The position numbers and the translations under genes were made by a program. Of a stretch of DNA of 64,000 bases, positions 47,051-57,762 are shown in pieces. The stretch comes from Ureibacillus sp. FSL W7-1570 (GTDB lineage Bacteria; Bacillota; Bacilli; Bacillales_A; Planococcaceae), in the NCBI RefSeq assembly GCF_038593265.1, contig NZ_CP151979.1, positions 2,352,001 to 2,416,000 on the forward strand, read 5' to 3'. The notes under the pieces are model-generated. The model was not told the DNA's origin, did no database searches, and saw nothing but the letters and a program-made list of their open reading frames with translations. Every line of letters begins with the position of its first letter. Within the stretch, counting starts at the first letter, position 1.

Positions 47051-47804
47051 TTTTAATCACTTCCCTTGCCAACTCTAAATACACTTCAGCGCCGCGAGAT
47101 TTCGGATCATAGATGATAATCGGTTCTCCAAAACTTGGTGCTTCGCTTAACCGGACATTTCGAGGAATGATAGTTTTATAAACTTTATCCTGGAAATATT
47201 TTTTTACTTCCTCAATGACTTGGAGTCCCAGATTTGTGCGAGCATCCAACATCGTCAATAAAACACCGTCAATTGTCAAACTTGGATTTAAATGTTTTTG
47301 TACCAATCTGACCGTTGATAATAATTGACTGAGACCCTCTAAGGCGTAATATTCACATTGAACTGGAATGATGACTGCATCGGAGGCTGTCAAGGCGTTG
47401 ATTGTCAACAAGCCTAAAGATGGAGGGCAATCTATAATGATATAATCATAATCACTTTTGATGTCTTCCAATGCGTGTTTTAAACGCACTTCCCGTGAAA
47501 TGGTGGAAACTAGTTCGATTTCTGCTCCTGCCAATGAAATCGTGGCCGGTATGACATATAAATTTTCTACTTTCGTTTGTTGTATGACTTTTTTTACATC
47601 TTCATCATCGATCAGTACATCATATATACAGCTGGATGTTTCCCCTTTGCTTATGCCGACTCCGCTTGTCGCATTTCCTTGAGGATCGATGTCAATCAGC
47701 AATACTTTTTTTCCTAAATAAGCAAGGCAAGCGCTCAAATTCACTGATGTTGTCGTTTTACCAACACCGCCTTTTTGGTTGGCGATTGCAATAATTCTTC
47801 CCAA
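47043..47804 (-). CDS. soj: chromosome-partitioning ATPase Soj (ParA)
   Basis: A 253-residue deviant-Walker ATPase. Walker A is QKGGVGKTTTS (about residues 9-19), Walker A' is LLIDIDPQGNATSG and Walker B is IIIDCPPSLGLL. It moves origins and controls DnaA activity, switching between monomer and DNA-bound dimer under Spo0J control. It is co-transcribed with spo0J. Confidence 0.96.
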   Translation of the reverse strand: MGRIIAIANQKGGVGKTTTSVNLSACLAYLGKKVLLIDIDPQGNATSGVGISKGETSSCIYDVLIDDEDVKKVIQQTKVENLYVIPATISLAGAEIELVSTISREVRLKHALEDIKSDYDYIIIDCPPSLGLLTINALTASDAVIIPVQCEYYALEGLSQLLSTVRLVQKHLNPSLTIDGVLLTMLDARTNLGLQVIEEVKKYFQDKVYKTIIPRNVRLSEAPSFGEPIIIYDPKSRGAEVYLELAREVIKNG

Positions 47805-47944
47805 TTTTGTGCACCTGCTTTCATCTTTATCAAATGATTGATAATCTATTGTACAATGATAATTTTTTTACCTCTTTCATTCTATCAAATTTATAACCAA
47901 GTTGTATTCTATATGCTATTATTTCTGAAAAATTTTATATAGAA

Positions 47945-47978
47945 AAAGCGGCCGCCTCCTGTCATAAAGAGACGACCT
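47945..47978 (-). terminator. terminator after noc
   Basis: GGTCGTCTC pairs with GAGGCGGCC (two G-T pairs) around TTTATGACAG, followed by GCTTTTTC on the minus strand. It separates noc from soj. Confidence 0.75.
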
Positions 47979-47980
47979 TC

Positions 47981-47996
47981 CGTTTCACGTGAAACC
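47981..47996. promoter_or_regulatory. parS: parS site 2 (at the noc 3' end)
   Basis: CGTTTCACGTGAAACC: the 14-bp core is perfect and the outer bases deviate. It lies directly after the noc stop codon. Confidence 0.9.
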
Positions 47997-47997
47997 A

Positions 47998-48885
47998 TCA
48001 CGATTTTTTCTTAGGGATTTTCACTGTGATTTGATAATAATCTTCCGTATCTTCTTCTTCCGTTTTTATATGGATTCCGCTTTTTGATACCATCGATAAA
48101 GATTGTTTGATTGTATTTAACGCAATGCGGATATCTTTGCTGATTGCTTTGCGTTTTGGTTTCGCTTTTTTCTCTTCTTCCGTTTCATTCGCTTTCGTGA
48201 ATTGCTGAATATATTCCTCAAGTTGGCGAACGTTCCAATCATTTTCCTTGATTAAATCAACCAACTTCATTTGCAATTCTTCATCTTTGATGCCGATTAA
48301 CGCCCGCGCATGCCGCTCGGTAATTTCCCGCTTTAAAATGGCGTCTTGAACATATTTCGGCAATTTTAAAAGCCTTAATTTATTTGCAATGGTGGATTGC
48401 CCTTTTCCAAGGCGTTGAGCCAGCGCTTCCTGCGTCAAATGATGAAGCTCAATCAGCTGCTGATAAGCCAAAGCTTCTTCAATTGCCGTCAATTCTTCCC
48501 GTTGCAAGTTTTCAATTAACGCGATTGATGCGGTTTCTTTATCATTTAAATCCCGAACAATTGCAGGTACTTCCGTCCAGTTCAATTTTTTTATCGCACG
48601 GTACCGTCTTTCTCCCGCAATAATTTCGTATCGGTTATCTTCCAGACGGCGAACGACGATTGGTTGAATCACTCCATGGGTATGAATCGTCCGAGATAAT
48701 TCTTCAATTTTCTCTTCATCAAAAACTGTGCGTGGCTGATATCGGTTCGGTACAATTTGATCAATCGGAATTTTTACTACTTCTTCCGAATGCTTTTTCT
48801 CTTTATCTTCCAATTCTATTTCACTTTTTTTTTCAGAAGCCAGTTTTTCTCCGCCTCCAAAAAATCGTGAAAAAGGACTTTTCAT
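47998..48885 (-). CDS. noc: nucleoid occlusion protein Noc
   Basis: A 295-residue ParB paralogue that blocks division over the nucleoid. The amphipathic membrane-binding N-terminus is [16 protein letters not shown]-binding motifs are NRYQPRTVF and [11 protein letters not shown], and the HTH is [20 protein letters not shown]. Its gene neighbours rsmG and soj-spo0J as in B. subtilis. No sure Noc-binding site (ATTTCCCGGGAAAT) was seen in the window. Confidence 0.93.
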   Translation of the reverse strand: MKSPFSRFFGGGEKLASEKKSEIELEDKEKKHSEEVVKIPIDQIVPNRYQPRTVFDEEKIEELSRTIHTHGVIQPIVVRRLEDNRYEIIAGERRYRAIKKLNWTEVPAIVRDLNDKETASIALIENLQREELTAIEEALAYQQLIELHHLTQEALAQRLGKGQSTIANKLRLLKLPKYVQDAILKREITERHARALIGIKDEELQMKLVDLIKENDWNVRQLEEYIQQFTKANETEEEKKAKPKRKAISKDIRIALNTIKQSLSMVSKSGIHIKTEEEDTEDYYQITVKIPKKKS

Positions 48886-49186
48886 TCAATGGCACCACCT
48901 TTTGGAAACTATCTGCACTATATTTTATTATTTAATATTCTATATGTTTTGTACAGAGTCTAATAGAAGTAAAATCTATGAAATCGTCATGAATAATATA
49001 AATTATATTTTTCCAGTCCCGGATCTATTAAATAAGTTTCACGTGAAACGATCCATCCAGAATCTAAAGAAATAGAATGGTTGAATCTATTATTGGCCTA
49101 CTATAATTAATTAATAATTATACATGAAATTTCCTTTTAACCGAAAAGAATTATGGGACAATTAAAAGGAGATTGACGCAATTGCC
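48886..49186. other. noc upstream region with parS
   Basis: About 300 bases, very AT-rich, with the noc promoter region and a parS site (49036-49049). No gene is seen. Confidence 0.5.
49036..49049. promoter_or_regulatory. parS: parS site 3 (noc-rsmG gap)
   Basis: GTTTCACGTGAAAC, the perfect 14-bp ParB core, in the intergenic region upstream of noc. Confidence 0.9.
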
Positions 49187-49903
49187 TTATTTGATCGGCG
49201 ATTTGTTTGGTACACCGGGTTTTCTTGGATATTTTTTTGGTGTTTTTTTGATTTTTTCAAAAACAAAGATTGTTCGTTCACTATGTTCAATTGGCAAATG
49301 ATAATCAAATTTTTCTTTCAAAGTTGCCCCGAGCACTTGGATGGCTTTTTTCGCTTCTTTAAACTCTTCATCGGCAGCAGCCGCTTTTAATGCAAGAAAA
49401 TATCCGCCCTCTTTTGCCAGAGGAATGCAAAGTTCCGAAAGCACATTCAATCGGGCCACGGCTCTTGCTGTGACAATATCAAACTGTTCACGATAGGCTG
49501 GATTTTGACCGAATTCTTCCGCTCTCGCATGGACAAAATGGCAATTGTCCAAGTTTAATTGTTCACTTAAATGATTTAAAAATGTAATGCGTTTATTTAA
49601 AGAATCCACAATCGTGACCTTTAAATGAGGGTGGCAGATTTTCAGCGGAATGCTTGGGAATCCGGCACCTGCCCCAACATCGCAAAGGGTTTCGACTTTT
49701 GTAAAGTCAAAGTAAAAAGCGGCACTGATGGAGTCATAAAAATGCTTTAAATATACCCCTTCCAAATCGGTAATGGCCGTTAAATTCATTTTTTCGTTCC
49801 ATTCAACAAGAATTTCAAAATATTTGCGAAACTGTTCGACCTGTGTTCCGTTCAACTCAATCCCGTTATCTTTTAAGCTTTGGATAAAAAGTTGCTCGTT
49901 CAT
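49187..49903 (-). CDS. rsmG: 16S rRNA (guanine-527-N7) methyltransferase RsmG
   Basis: A 238-residue SAM-dependent methyltransferase. The SAM site is [17 protein letters not shown] (about 68-84), preceded by MNLTAITD and followed by [13 protein letters not shown]. Loss of the enzyme gives low-level streptomycin resistance. The start at 49903 follows AAAGGAG; the longer frame to 49942 lacks support. Confidence 0.95.
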   Translation of the reverse strand: MNEQLFIQSLKDNGIELNGTQVEQFRKYFEILVEWNEKMNLTAITDLEGVYLKHFYDSISAAFYFDFTKVETLCDVGAGAGFPSIPLKICHPHLKVTIVDSLNKRITFLNHLSEQLNLDNCHFVHARAEEFGQNPAYREQFDIVTARAVARLNVLSELCIPLAKEGGYFLALKAAAADEEFKEAKKAIQVLGATLKEKFDYHLPIEHSERTIFVFEKIKKTPKKYPRKPGVPNKSPIK

Positions 49904-49947
49904 TTCTTGCTCCTTTTCAAATAGTGTTTTTCTATTATGCATATAAC

Positions 49948-49985
49948 AAATAAGCGTTCGAGATAAAGATTGCTCGAACGCTTTA
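49948..49985 (-). terminator. terminator after mnmG
   Basis: AAGCGTTCGAG pairs with CTCGAACGCTT (11 bp perfect) around a 10-nt loop, with a T-rich tail. Confidence 0.75.
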
Positions 49986-49990
49986 TTTTG

Positions 49991-51883
49991 TTAAGAGTTG
50001 CTGATTCTTGCAATTTTTCCTTGTTCAATGTACACAAGCAAAATGGATATATCGGCCGGATTCACTCCGGATATCCGTGAAGCTTGGGCAATGGTTAACG
50101 GACGCACTTCTTTTAATTTTTCACGGGCTTCGGAGGCCAAGTTTGGCACATCATCATAATCGATATCTTCAGGTATTTTTTTGCTTTCCAATTTATGAAG
50201 ACGTTCCACTTGTTGCAATGCTTTTTGGATGTAACCTTCATATTTGATTTGGATTTCCACTTGCTCTTTTACTTCTTCGCTTAATTCTTCTTCCGGCGGC
50301 GTAAGTGTTGCCACCAAGTCATAAGTCATTTCAGGGCGTCTCAACAAGTCAGCCGCGCGGATACCGTCTTTTAATTCCGAACCGCCAACGGAACGGATCA
50401 CTTCTTGCGTTTTCTCATTCGGTTTGATGATCACTTCACGGAGACGGGCCATTTCATTTACGATTTGTTCTTTCTTTTTCAAGAATTTTTGATAACGTTC
50501 TTCTGAAATTAATCCCACTTTATAACCGATATCTGTTAAGCGCAGGTCTGCATTGTCATGTCTGAGAAGAAGGCGATATTCTGCACGGGATGTCAGCAAG
50601 CGGTATGGCTCATTTGTCCCTTTCGTCACCAAATCATCAATTAACACGCCGATATAGGCTTCTGAACGTTTCAAAATGAGTTCTTCTTTTCCCAATACTT
50701 TAGCTGCTGCGTTGATTCCTGCAATGATTCCTTGGCCAGCCGCCTCTTCGTAGCCGCTTGTACCATTGATTTGGCCGGCTGTATAAAGGTGTTTGATCCG
50801 CTTTGTTTCAAGGGTTGGCCACAATTGGGTCGGAACAATCGCATCATACTCGATGGCGTAACCAGGACGCATCATTTGGGCATTTTCCAATCCAGGAATG
50901 GAAGCGATCATCTTCAATTGAATATCTTCCGGCATGCTCGTTGATAAACCTTGCACATAGACTTCATCCGTTTCCCGTCCTTCCGGTTCAATAAAGATTT
51001 GATGACGGGGTTTATCATTGAAACGAACGACCTTTGTTTCGATGGATGGACAATATCTTGGGCCAGGACCTGTAATGAGACCCGTAAACATCGGTGCTTT
51101 ATCCAAATTGCTGTTGATGATCTCATGGGTTTCCGGTGATGTATACGTCAACCAGCATGGGATTTGATCCATAATATATTCCGTCGTTTCATAGCTGAAT
51201 GCCCTTGGTACATCATCACCCGGTTGAATTTCCATTTTGCTATAATCAACCGTTCTTCCGTTTAAGCGAGGCGGTGTCCCCGTTTTAAAGCGCACAATGT
51301 CAAAGCCCAACTCTTTTAATTGATCGGCAAGCTTAATGGAAGGCTGCATGTTGTTAGGTCCGCTAGAATATTTGATATCACCGATGATAATTTCTCCGCG
51401 CAAATACGTCCCTGTTGTCAAAATGACCGCGTTTCCCCGGAAAACTCCGCCTGTTCTTGTAATAACCCCTTTTACTTCTCCATCTTCAATAATTAACTCT
51501 TCCACCATCGCTTGTTGGATATGAAGGTTCTCCTGTTTTTCCAAGACGCGTTTCATTTCGCGTTGGTATAACACTTTATCCGCTTGAGCCCGCAATGCCC
51601 GAACCGCCGGACCTTTTCCGGTGTTCAACATTCTCATTTGAACATGAGTTCTATCAATGACTTTCCCCATTAAACCGCCCAATGCATCAATTTCCCGTAC
51701 GACAATCCCTTTTGCAGGACCGCCGATGGATGGATTACAAGGCATAAAAGCGATATTTTCCAAGCTGATTGTCAACATGAGGGTTTTTGCCCCCATTTTT
51801 GCAGCAGCATGGGCTGCTTCCACACCAGCATGACCGGCACCGACCACTATGACATCATAAATTCCTGCTTCGTAATTTGTCAT
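49991..51883 (-). CDS. mnmG: tRNA uridine-34 carboxymethylaminomethyl synthesis protein MnmG (GidA)
   Basis: A 630-residue FAD enzyme that, with MnmE, installs the cmnm5 group at the wobble U34. The FAD-binding start is [20 protein letters not shown] (about 9-28), with [29 protein letters not shown] and the closing [26 protein letters not shown] at 51883 matches the usual start, although GAAGGGAAG is some 14 bases away; a TTG at 51919 with AGGAAA would give a 12-residue extension. It follows mnmE directly. Confidence 0.95.
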   Translation of the reverse strand: MTNYEAGIYDVIVVGAGHAGVEAAHAAAKMGAKTLMLTISLENIAFMPCNPSIGGPAKGIVVREIDALGGLMGKVIDRTHVQMRMLNTGKGPAVRALRAQADKVLYQREMKRVLEKQENLHIQQAMVEELIIEDGEVKGVITRTGGVFRGNAVILTTGTYLRGEIIIGDIKYSSGPNNMQPSIKLADQLKELGFDIVRFKTGTPPRLNGRTVDYSKMEIQPGDDVPRAFSYETTEYIMDQIPCWLTYTSPETHEIINSNLDKAPMFTGLITGPGPRYCPSIETKVVRFNDKPRHQIFIEPEGRETDEVYVQGLSTSMPEDIQLKMIASIPGLENAQMMRPGYAIEYDAIVPTQLWPTLETKRIKHLYTAGQINGTSGYEEAAGQGIIAGINAAAKVLGKEELILKRSEAYIGVLIDDLVTKGTNEPYRLLTSRAEYRLLLRHDNADLRLTDIGYKVGLISEERYQKFLKKKEQIVNEMARLREVIIKPNEKTQEVIRSVGGSELKDGIRAADLLRRPEMTYDLVATLTPPEEELSEEVKEQVEIQIKYEGYIQKALQQVERLHKLESKKIPEDIDYDDVPNLASEAREKLKEVRPLTIAQASRISGVNPADISILLVYIEQGKIARISNS

Positions 51884-51920
51884 GCCGAAAAAATCTTCCC
51901 TTCTATTCGTAAGTTTCAAT

Positions 51921-53306
51921 TTATTTTCCTAAACAGAATTGTGAGAACAACTGATCAATCAAACTTTCATGAACGGTGTCACCGATAATTTCACCGAGCA
52001 ATTCCCACGTTCTCGTCACATCGATTTGGACAATATCCACGGGCACGCCGGCTTCGGCCGATTGAATGGCATCTTCAATGGCATCCAATGCCTTTTGCAA
52101 TACGGAAATATGCCGTGCATTGGAAACATACGTTAAGTCATCGGATTCGATCTGCCCTTCAAAGAACAATTCAGCGATCGCTTCTTCCAATTCCTCCACG
52201 CCTTCTTCTTTTAATAAAGAAGTCGTTACCATTCTTCTGCCGTTTGCAAGGGCCTTCACTTTTTCCAAATCGATCCGCTGCGGCAAATCGGTTTTATTGA
52301 CAACGACGATAAAATTCATGTTCCGTATCGTCTCAAATAAACGTTCATCTTCCTCTGTCAATGGTTCAGCACCATTTAATACAAGTAATATCAAATCCGC
52401 TTCTTTTAACACCTGCCGGGATCTTTCCACCCCTATCCGTTCAACGATATCTTCGGTTTCACGAATTCCGGCCGTATCCACTAAACGTAAAGGGACACCG
52501 CGGATGTTGACATACTCTTCTATAATATCACGAGTTGTCCCTGCGATATCTGTGACAATGGCTTTATTTTCTTGCACCAATGTATTTAATAGCGATGATT
52601 TTCCCACATTCGGTCTTCCCAAAATCACCGTTGACAAGCCTTCACGCAATATTTTCCCTTGGCTGGAGGTTTGAAGTAATTTTTTTATTTCATCCCGCAC
52701 CCATGTACATTTTTCAAGCAACATTGGAACGGTCATTTCTTCCACATCATCATATTCCGGATAATCGATGTTCACTTCCACATGGGCCAATGTTTCAATC
52801 AACGCTTGTCGCAACTCTTTAATTAATTTTGAGAGTTTTCCTTCCATTTGATTAAGGGCAATATTCATCGCTCGGTCCGTTTTTGCCCGGATTAAATCCA
52901 TCACCGCTTCAGCTTGCGATAAGTCAATACGTCCATTTAAGAAAGCGCGCTTCGTAAATTCGCCAGGTTCAGCCAGACGTGCTCCATTTCTTAACACAAG
53001 GTTCAACACCCGGTTAACGGAAACAATTCCCCCGTGACAGTTGATTTCCACAACATCCTCACGTGTGAATGTTTTCGGAGCCCTCATGACCGATACCATC
53101 ACTTCTTCCACCGCTTTTTCCGTTTTCGGATCGATTAGATGGCCGTAATGAATTGTATGAGTTGGTTGGTCTTGTAATTTTTTATTATTGGGGGATTTGA
53201 ATATTTTATCCGCTATTTGAACGGCTTCATCCCCGCTTAAACGAACGATGGCAATGGCCCCTTCTCCCATCGGTGTGGATATCGCAGCAATTGTATCTGT
53301 TTCCAA
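51921..53306 (-). CDS. mnmE: tRNA modification GTPase MnmE (TrmE)
   Basis: A 461-residue GTPase. The N-terminal folate-binding domain begins [20 protein letters not shown]. The G domain has [12 protein letters not shown] (about residues 225-236), the DTAG box and NKTDLP. The C-terminal end FCLGK carries the catalytic Cys. The start is TTG 53306, eight bases after AAAGGAG; longer frames lack homology. DnaA-box palindromes overlap the leader at 53325-53423. Confidence 0.95.
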   Translation of the reverse strand: METDTIAAISTPMGEGAIAIVRLSGDEAVQIADKIFKSPNNKKLQDQPTHTIHYGHLIDPKTEKAVEEVMVSVMRAPKTFTREDVVEINCHGGIVSVNRVLNLVLRNGARLAEPGEFTKRAFLNGRIDLSQAEAVMDLIRAKTDRAMNIALNQMEGKLSKLIKELRQALIETLAHVEVNIDYPEYDDVEEMTVPMLLEKCTWVRDEIKKLLQTSSQGKILREGLSTVILGRPNVGKSSLLNTLVQENKAIVTDIAGTTRDIIEEYVNIRGVPLRLVDTAGIRETEDIVERIGVERSRQVLKEADLILLVLNGAEPLTEEDERLFETIRNMNFIVVVNKTDLPQRIDLEKVKALANGRRMVTTSLLKEEGVEELEEAIAELFFEGQIESDDLTYVSNARHISVLQKALDAIEDAIQSAEAGVPVDIVQIDVTRTWELLGEIIGDTVHESLIDQLFSQFCLGK

Positions 53307-53324
53307 TTCATTCACTCCTTTACC

Positions 53325-53423
53325 TATCCACATGTGGATACTTTCCGAACTTCTCACTAACAAAATAGATTAACACAAATCACATTAAATCGAAAGTATA
53401 GTAACTTTTCCACATGTGGATAG
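53325..53423. promoter_or_regulatory. paired DnaA boxes upstream of mnmE
   Basis: Two palindromic pairs: TATCCACATGTGGATA at 53325-53340 and TTTTCCACATGTGGATAG at 53406-53423. Each holds two back-to-back DnaA 9-mers with one mismatch. They lie in the mnmE leader, a position known to bind DnaA in B. subtilis (trmE region), about 3 kb from oriC. Confidence 0.6.
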
Positions 53424-53445
53424 TTTTGTTTCATCAAAAAACAGC

Positions 53446-53476
53446 CAAAAAAAAAGATCTATCTTTTCGATAGATC
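53446..53476 (-). terminator. terminator after jag
   Basis: GATCTATC and GATAGATC form an 8-bp stem with loop GAAAA and a run of nine T residues on the minus strand. Confidence 0.85.
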
Positions 53477-53480
53477 AAAT

Positions 53481-54245
53481 TTATTTCACCGGTTCGATGA
53501 CTAGATGGCGATTCGGTTCCACGCCTTCCGAATATGTTTCCACATCCAACCGATTCGCTAAAGCATTATGGATAATTTTCCGTTCGTAAGAAGGCATCGG
53601 TTCCAATGCAACTTTTTTTCCTGTCCGGATTGCCTTGTCCGCCATTCGCTCAGCCAATTGCTCCAAAGCAATTTGACGGCGCTCGCGATAGTTTTCAACA
53701 TCCAGACTTACCGTCACATATGATTTTGCATTTTTGCTTACAACCAATTGGGTTAATTGTTGCAAAGCATTTAAATTGCTTCCGTGTTTTCCAATAAGGA
53801 GTGCCGCCTTTTCACTTTCCAGTTTGAAAAGAATCGTTTTACCTTCCGTTTCCGTTTCAATTTTCAAATCGTTAATTCCCAATGCTTTTGCGATGTCTGT
53901 CAAATATTGAACGGTACTTTCGATAGGATCAGCGTAATCTTCCTGAACCTCATCCATTGTTTGTATTGCATTCTCGCCCTTTATTTCATTTGGTTCAACC
54001 GCTTCAACAACTGTTTCCGGTTCATCCTTTTCCGATGGGATTTCTTCTTGAATTTCTTTTTCTTCTGTCAAAGGTTCAATTAAAGTTACCCGAACCTCTG
54101 CAGGACGGGCACCAAATCCCAAAAACCCCTTTTTTGCTTCTTGCAATACCTCTATTTCCACTTGATCCCGTGTCGCCCCAAGCTGTTGTAACGCTAAAGC
54201 GATTGCTTCATCCTTCGTTGAGCCAGTTTGTGTTATTTGTTTCAC
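53481..54245 (-). CDS. jag: RNA-binding protein Jag (KhpB, SpoIIIJ-associated)
   Basis: A 254-residue protein. The Jag_N domain (1-50) has LGATRDQVEIEVLQEAKKGFLGFGARPAEV. An acidic linker follows (about 60-120), then a KH domain (about 125-190, LLIGKHGSNLNALQQL) and an R3H domain (about 192-254, RERRQIALEQLAERMADKA). It binds RNA and is linked to cell elongation and sporulation. It overlaps spoIIIJ by four bases. Confidence 0.94.
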   Translation of the reverse strand: MKQITQTGSTKDEAIALALQQLGATRDQVEIEVLQEAKKGFLGFGARPAEVRVTLIEPLTEEKEIQEEIPSEKDEPETVVEAVEPNEIKGENAIQTMDEVQEDYADPIESTVQYLTDIAKALGINDLKIETETEGKTILFKLESEKAALLIGKHGSNLNALQQLTQLVVSKNAKSYVTVSLDVENYRERRQIALEQLAERMADKAIRTGKKVALEPMPSYERKIIHNALANRLDVETYSEGVEPNRHLVIEPVK

Positions 54246-55018
54246 TTTTTCGCTCCTCCAGTTGTCGCAGGTTTTTCAGATTCCTTCTTTTCCCAAGGTT
54301 TCTTATAAATAAAGATATTTTGCACTACTGAAATAATATTTCCGACCACCCAATATAATGACAATGCCGCCGGTAAGGCCATACCAAATCCAATGATCAT
54401 CAGAGGCATAATATATAACATCATTTTCATTTGAGGATTGTCCACCGCCGGACCAGTCATTAATACAATATATTGGATGACGCCGGCCGCAATAGCTAGA
54501 ACAATACTTGGTTCCGCCAATGGGAAAACGAGAAACGTGCCAAGTTCAAACTCCGGTGTCACATTCATCCGGCTGATCGCATGATAGAGTCCGATGATGA
54601 TCGGCATTTGAATCAAAGCAGGTAAGCAGCCCATCATTGGATTGACGCCGCTTGTTTTCATTAATTCCATCAATTCTTGTTGATATTTTTGTTGTGTTAC
54701 AGCATCTTTTGAACTGTATTTCTTTTGAAGTTCCTGCATTTTTGGTTGCAGTTCCTGCATTTTTTTCGAACTCTGCACCTGTTTTATTGTGAGCGGAAGA
54801 ATTGCCAATCGAATGATAATTGTGACAGCGATAATTCCCAATCCATAAGATCCTAATAGATCTGAGAAATATTTGATAATGGAGACGATCGGCCAAACAA
54901 TAAATTGATTCCAAAAACCTTCGCTGTCTTCTGAAATCGGTTCGCGATATTCGGTACAGCCGCTAAGCAAGATGGTGGCTATAGATAAGGTTAACAGTAT
55001 CCAATATTTTTTTTTCAA
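54242..55018 (-). CDS. spoIIIJ: membrane protein insertase SpoIIIJ (YidC1)
   Basis: A 258-residue Oxa1/YidC insertase made as a lipoprotein: lipobox ILLSGC at about residues 15-20. Five membrane segments follow, with the hydrophilic groove Arg in IIIRLAILPLT and a coiled hairpin SSKKMQELQPKMQEL. It inserts membrane proteins and is needed for sigma-G activity in sporulation. TTG 55018 is preferred because GGAGGAG precedes it; an ATG at 55066 would block the lipoprotein signal. Confidence 0.94.
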   Translation of the reverse strand: MKKKYWILLTLSIATILLSGCTEYREPISEDSEGFWNQFIVWPIVSIIKYFSDLLGSYGLGIIAVTIIIRLAILPLTIKQVQSSKKMQELQPKMQELQKKYSSKDAVTQQKYQQELMELMKTSGVNPMMGCLPALIQMPIIIGLYHAISRMNVTPEFELGTFLVFPLAEPSIVLAIAAGVIQYIVLMTGPAVDNPQMKMMLYIMPLMIIGFGMALPAALSLYWVVGNIISVVQNIFIYKKPWEKKESEKPATTGGAKK

Positions 55019-55166
55019 CGCTGCTCCTCCTACAGTTTTACAGATCTTTCTTCTTTTTTTCATCATCTTCAGCTATTTTACCATGATTTTACGCCTTTGC
55101 TCCACAGATAGTTTCATTTCCATCGGCACAAAATTGATGGCGCTTACAAAGCGAAGGAAAATTACC

Positions 55167-55520
55167 TTATTCCTCTTTTCTTCTATTCAATGCCTTAGAA
55201 ATTTTTAATACATGTTCCAAACTTTTTTTCGTTTCATGGTAATTTAAATCGGCCGCCGGCAATCTGGCGATAATGACATAATCCATATCTTGACGGATTT
55301 CATCTTTTAATTCAAAAAAAACTTGTCGGATATAGCGCTTCACTTGATTCCGTGTAACGGCATTCCCGATTTTTTTTCCCACCGAAAGGCCGATTCGAAA
55401 TTCCTTTTGTCCTTCCTTTGGCAAACAATATATGACAAACTGGCGATTTGCGTAAGATTTCCCTTCTTTAAACACTTGCTGAAATTCTTTATTTTTCTTT
55501 ATCCTCTGGCGCTTCCTCAC
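55167..55520 (-). CDS. rnpA: ribonuclease P protein component
   Basis: A 117-residue basic protein. The conserved RNR motif is [16 protein letters not shown] (about 55-70), preceded by [11 protein letters not shown]. It supports the RNA subunit in tRNA 5' processing. It follows rpmH, separated by a terminator hairpin. Confidence 0.95.
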   Translation of the reverse strand: MRKRQRIKKNKEFQQVFKEGKSYANRQFVIYCLPKEGQKEFRIGLSVGKKIGNAVTRNQVKRYIRQVFFELKDEIRQDMDYVIIARLPAADLNYHETKKSLEHVLKISKALNRRKEE

Positions 55521-55549
55521 TCGATCACCTGCTTTTCTTTTCTAAAATT

Positions 55550-55580
55550 GAGAAAAAAAAGACCACTGAAGAATCAGTGG
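55550..55580 (-). terminator. attenuator between rpmH and rnpA
   Basis: CCACTGA and TCAGTGG form a 7-bp stem with loop TTCT, followed by TCTTTTTTTT on the minus strand. It begins three bases after the rpmH stop, and partial read-through would set the rpmH to rnpA ratio. Confidence 0.75.
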
Positions 55581-55582
55581 AC

Positions 55583-55717
55583 TTATGCAGATAATACTTT
55601 TCTTCCTTTACGACGACGTGCTGCTAAAACTTTACGACCGTTTTTTGTGCTCATGCGTTTACGGAATCCGTGTTCTTTTTTGCGCTTAAGTTTTGATGGT
55701 TGATATGTGCGTTTCAT
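55583..55717 (-). CDS. rpmH: 50S ribosomal protein L34
   Basis: A 44-residue protein: [18 protein letters not shown], then [20 protein letters not shown] and RKVLSA. Length and sequence are standard. It lies beside oriC with a strong promoter upstream. Confidence 0.97.
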   Translation of the reverse strand: MKRTYQPSKLKRKKEHGFRKRMSTKNGRKVLAARRRKGRKVLSA

Positions 55718-55775
55718 CTATATTTACACCTCCAAAGTGATTGTTCAGTTTCAATTTTTACATATAGACCTGACT

Positions 55776-55805
55776 ATTATATAAAAACTACATTCAGATT
55801 GTCAA
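55776..55805 (-). promoter_or_regulatory. SigA-type promoter of rpmH-rnpA
   Basis: On the minus strand TTGACA (55800-55805), an 18-bp spacer and TATAAT (55776-55781): both hexamers are perfect consensus. Confidence 0.85.
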
Positions 55806-55865
55806 ATAGCGATTAATTACAGGAAAGTGAAAAAACCCCTTGGGATATTTTCAAAATATTTTAAT

Positions 55866-56170
55866 AAATTATCCACAGAATAGTTGTAGATAATCACAAG
55901 GATTGTGGATAATTTTTTTCACCATTTTTTTATCCACAATTGTTATTGACAACTTTTTCACATAAACATACCTTGTGGAAAAAAATTTACGGATTCGTAT
56001 GAATAATGTGGATAAGTTTATGGAGCTATTGAAACTGCTTAATTTTTTTGATAGGATAATTGTGCTTTACCTTGTGGAAAAGTATCTTGGGAAATATTTT
56101 ATCCCCAACTGTTAATAACCTGTGGATAAAAATAAACACAACCTATGGAAAAAGTTATCCACAGGTTGTG
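55866..56170. other. oriC: oriC, dnaA-upstream DnaA-box region
   Basis: DnaA 9-mers TTATCCACA or complements are at 55869-55877, 55904-55912, 55930-55938, 56007-56015, 56121-56129 and 56155-56163, with further near matches. This is the upstream half of a bipartite Bacillus-type origin and also the dnaA control region. Confidence 0.9.
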
Positions 56171-56249
56171 ATTTTGTGTTTTAATAATAAATGATGGATC
56201 CGTTTTTCATATAAACTGTAAAAAAATATTTAGTAAAGGAGTCACAAGC

Positions 56250-57593
56250 TTGGAACATTTAGACGAGTTATGGAGCAAGGTCCTGGCCCGAGTAGAGCAA
56301 CAAATTTCAAAACCAAGCTTTGAGACGTGGTTAAAATCGACTAAATTGCTCTCTTACAAAGGAAATAATGTGACAATCGCGGCGCCCACTTCTTTCGCGC
56401 GTGAATGGCTCGAAAACCACTATGTACATTTAATTGCGGGAATCTTGTCCGAATTAACCGGAGAAGATCTGTATATTAAATTTGTTGTTCAAAAGGATCA
56501 GGACAACGATGATTTTGATATTCCGGCACCGGTCATTCAAACGAAGTCAAATGAGCCTCAAGAAAGCCCACATAGCATGCTTAATCCTAAATATACCTTT
56601 GATACCTTTGTCATCGGTTCTGGCAACCGTTTCGCCCATGCAGCATCTCTCGCGGTTGCGGAAGCACCTGCCAAAGCCTACAATCCATTGTTCATTTACG
56701 GTGGGGTTGGTTTAGGAAAAACCCATTTAATGCATGCAATCGGCCATTATGTTCTTGAACATAATCCAAATGCGAAAGTGGTCTATTTATCTTCAGAAAA
56801 ATTTACAAATGAGTTCATCAACTCAATCCGGGATAATAAGGCCGAAGACTTCCGAAACAAATATCGCAACGTGGATGTATTATTAATTGATGATATTCAA
56901 TTTTTGGCTGGAAAAGAATCAACTCAAGAGGAATTTTTCCACACATTCAATACATTGCATACGGAATCAAAACAAATCGTCATTTCCAGTGACCGTCCAC
57001 CAAAAGAAATTCCGACATTGGAAGATCGCCTGCGCTCACGGTTTGAATGGGGATTGATTACGGACATCACCCCTCCGGATCTGGAAACGCGGATAGCGAT
57101 CTTGCGCAAAAAGGCAAAAGCGGATGGACTTGATATACCGAATGAAGTGATGCATTACATAGCAAACCAAATTGACACGAATATTCGCGAGCTGGAAGGA
57201 GCATTGATTCGTGTCGTCGCTTATTCGTCTTTAGTTAATCAGGACATCACCGTAGAATTGGCACAAGAAGCGTTAAAAGACATAATGCCTAACACAAAAC
57301 CAAAAACAGTAACAATTCAGGACATTCAAAAGGTTGTGGGGGAACATTTCAATATCCGATTAGAGGATTTCACTTCAAAAAAACGCACAAAATCCATTGC
57401 ATTCCCCCGACAAGTGGCGATGTATTTATCAAGAGAATTAACGGATTTTTCTTTGCCTAAAATTGGGGAAGAATTTGGTGGAAGAGATCACACAACGGTT
57501 ATTCATGCTCATGAGAAGATTGAAAAATTGTTAAAAGTGGATCAACATCTGCAGGAAGAAATCAAGCGGATTCGCAGCATGCTTGGCAAATAA
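56250..57593 (+). CDS. dnaA: chromosomal replication initiator DnaA
   Basis: A 447-residue AAA+ initiator. Domain I (1-80) has [15 protein letters not shown]. Domain III has Walker [14 protein letters not shown] (about residues 150-162), Walker [15 protein letters not shown] and sensor/arginine-finger LRSRFEWGL. Domain IV has the DNA-binding signature [11 protein letters not shown] (about 410-420). The TTG start follows AAAGGAG. It binds the 9-mers on both sides of the gene and opens the origin. Confidence 0.97.
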   Translation: MEHLDELWSKVLARVEQQISKPSFETWLKSTKLLSYKGNNVTIAAPTSFAREWLENHYVHLIAGILSELTGEDLYIKFVVQKDQDNDDFDIPAPVIQTKSNEPQESPHSMLNPKYTFDTFVIGSGNRFAHAASLAVAEAPAKAYNPLFIYGGVGLGKTHLMHAIGHYVLEHNPNAKVVYLSSEKFTNEFINSIRDNKAEDFRNKYRNVDVLLIDDIQFLAGKESTQEEFFHTFNTLHTESKQIVISSDRPPKEIPTLEDRLRSRFEWGLITDITPPDLETRIAILRKKAKADGLDIPNEVMHYIANQIDTNIRELEGALIRVVAYSSLVNQDITVELAQEALKDIMPNTKPKTVTIQDIQKVVGEHFNIRLEDFTSKKRTKSIAFPRQVAMYLSRELTDFSLPKIGEEFGGRDHTTVIHAHEKIEKLLKVDQHLQEEIKRIRSMLGK

Positions 57594-57756
57594 GGTTGTG
57601 GATAACCTTCATTTTCTTTTACAGGGTTATTCACAATGTATTAACATGTGGATATGTTGTCTGAACAGAAAAAATCACGCTTATCCACAAATCCACAGCG
57701 ACTATTACTATTCCTACTCTTTTTATTTTAAAAAATAATAATTTAATAAGTGAGGT
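57594..57756. other. oriC: oriC, dnaA-dnaN DnaA boxes, DnaA-trios and unwinding element
   Basis: 9-mers TGTGGATAA (57597), TTATTCACA, TGTGGATAT and TTATCCACA are followed by ATCCACAGCG and then the triplet series ACT-ATT-ACT-ATT-CCT-ACT, matching the DnaA-trio pattern of B. subtilis. An AT-only stretch (about 57718-57748) comes next. This order of boxes, GC-rich step, trios and AT region is that of the strand-opening half of the origin. Confidence 0.9.
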
Positions 57757-57762
57757 ATGACG

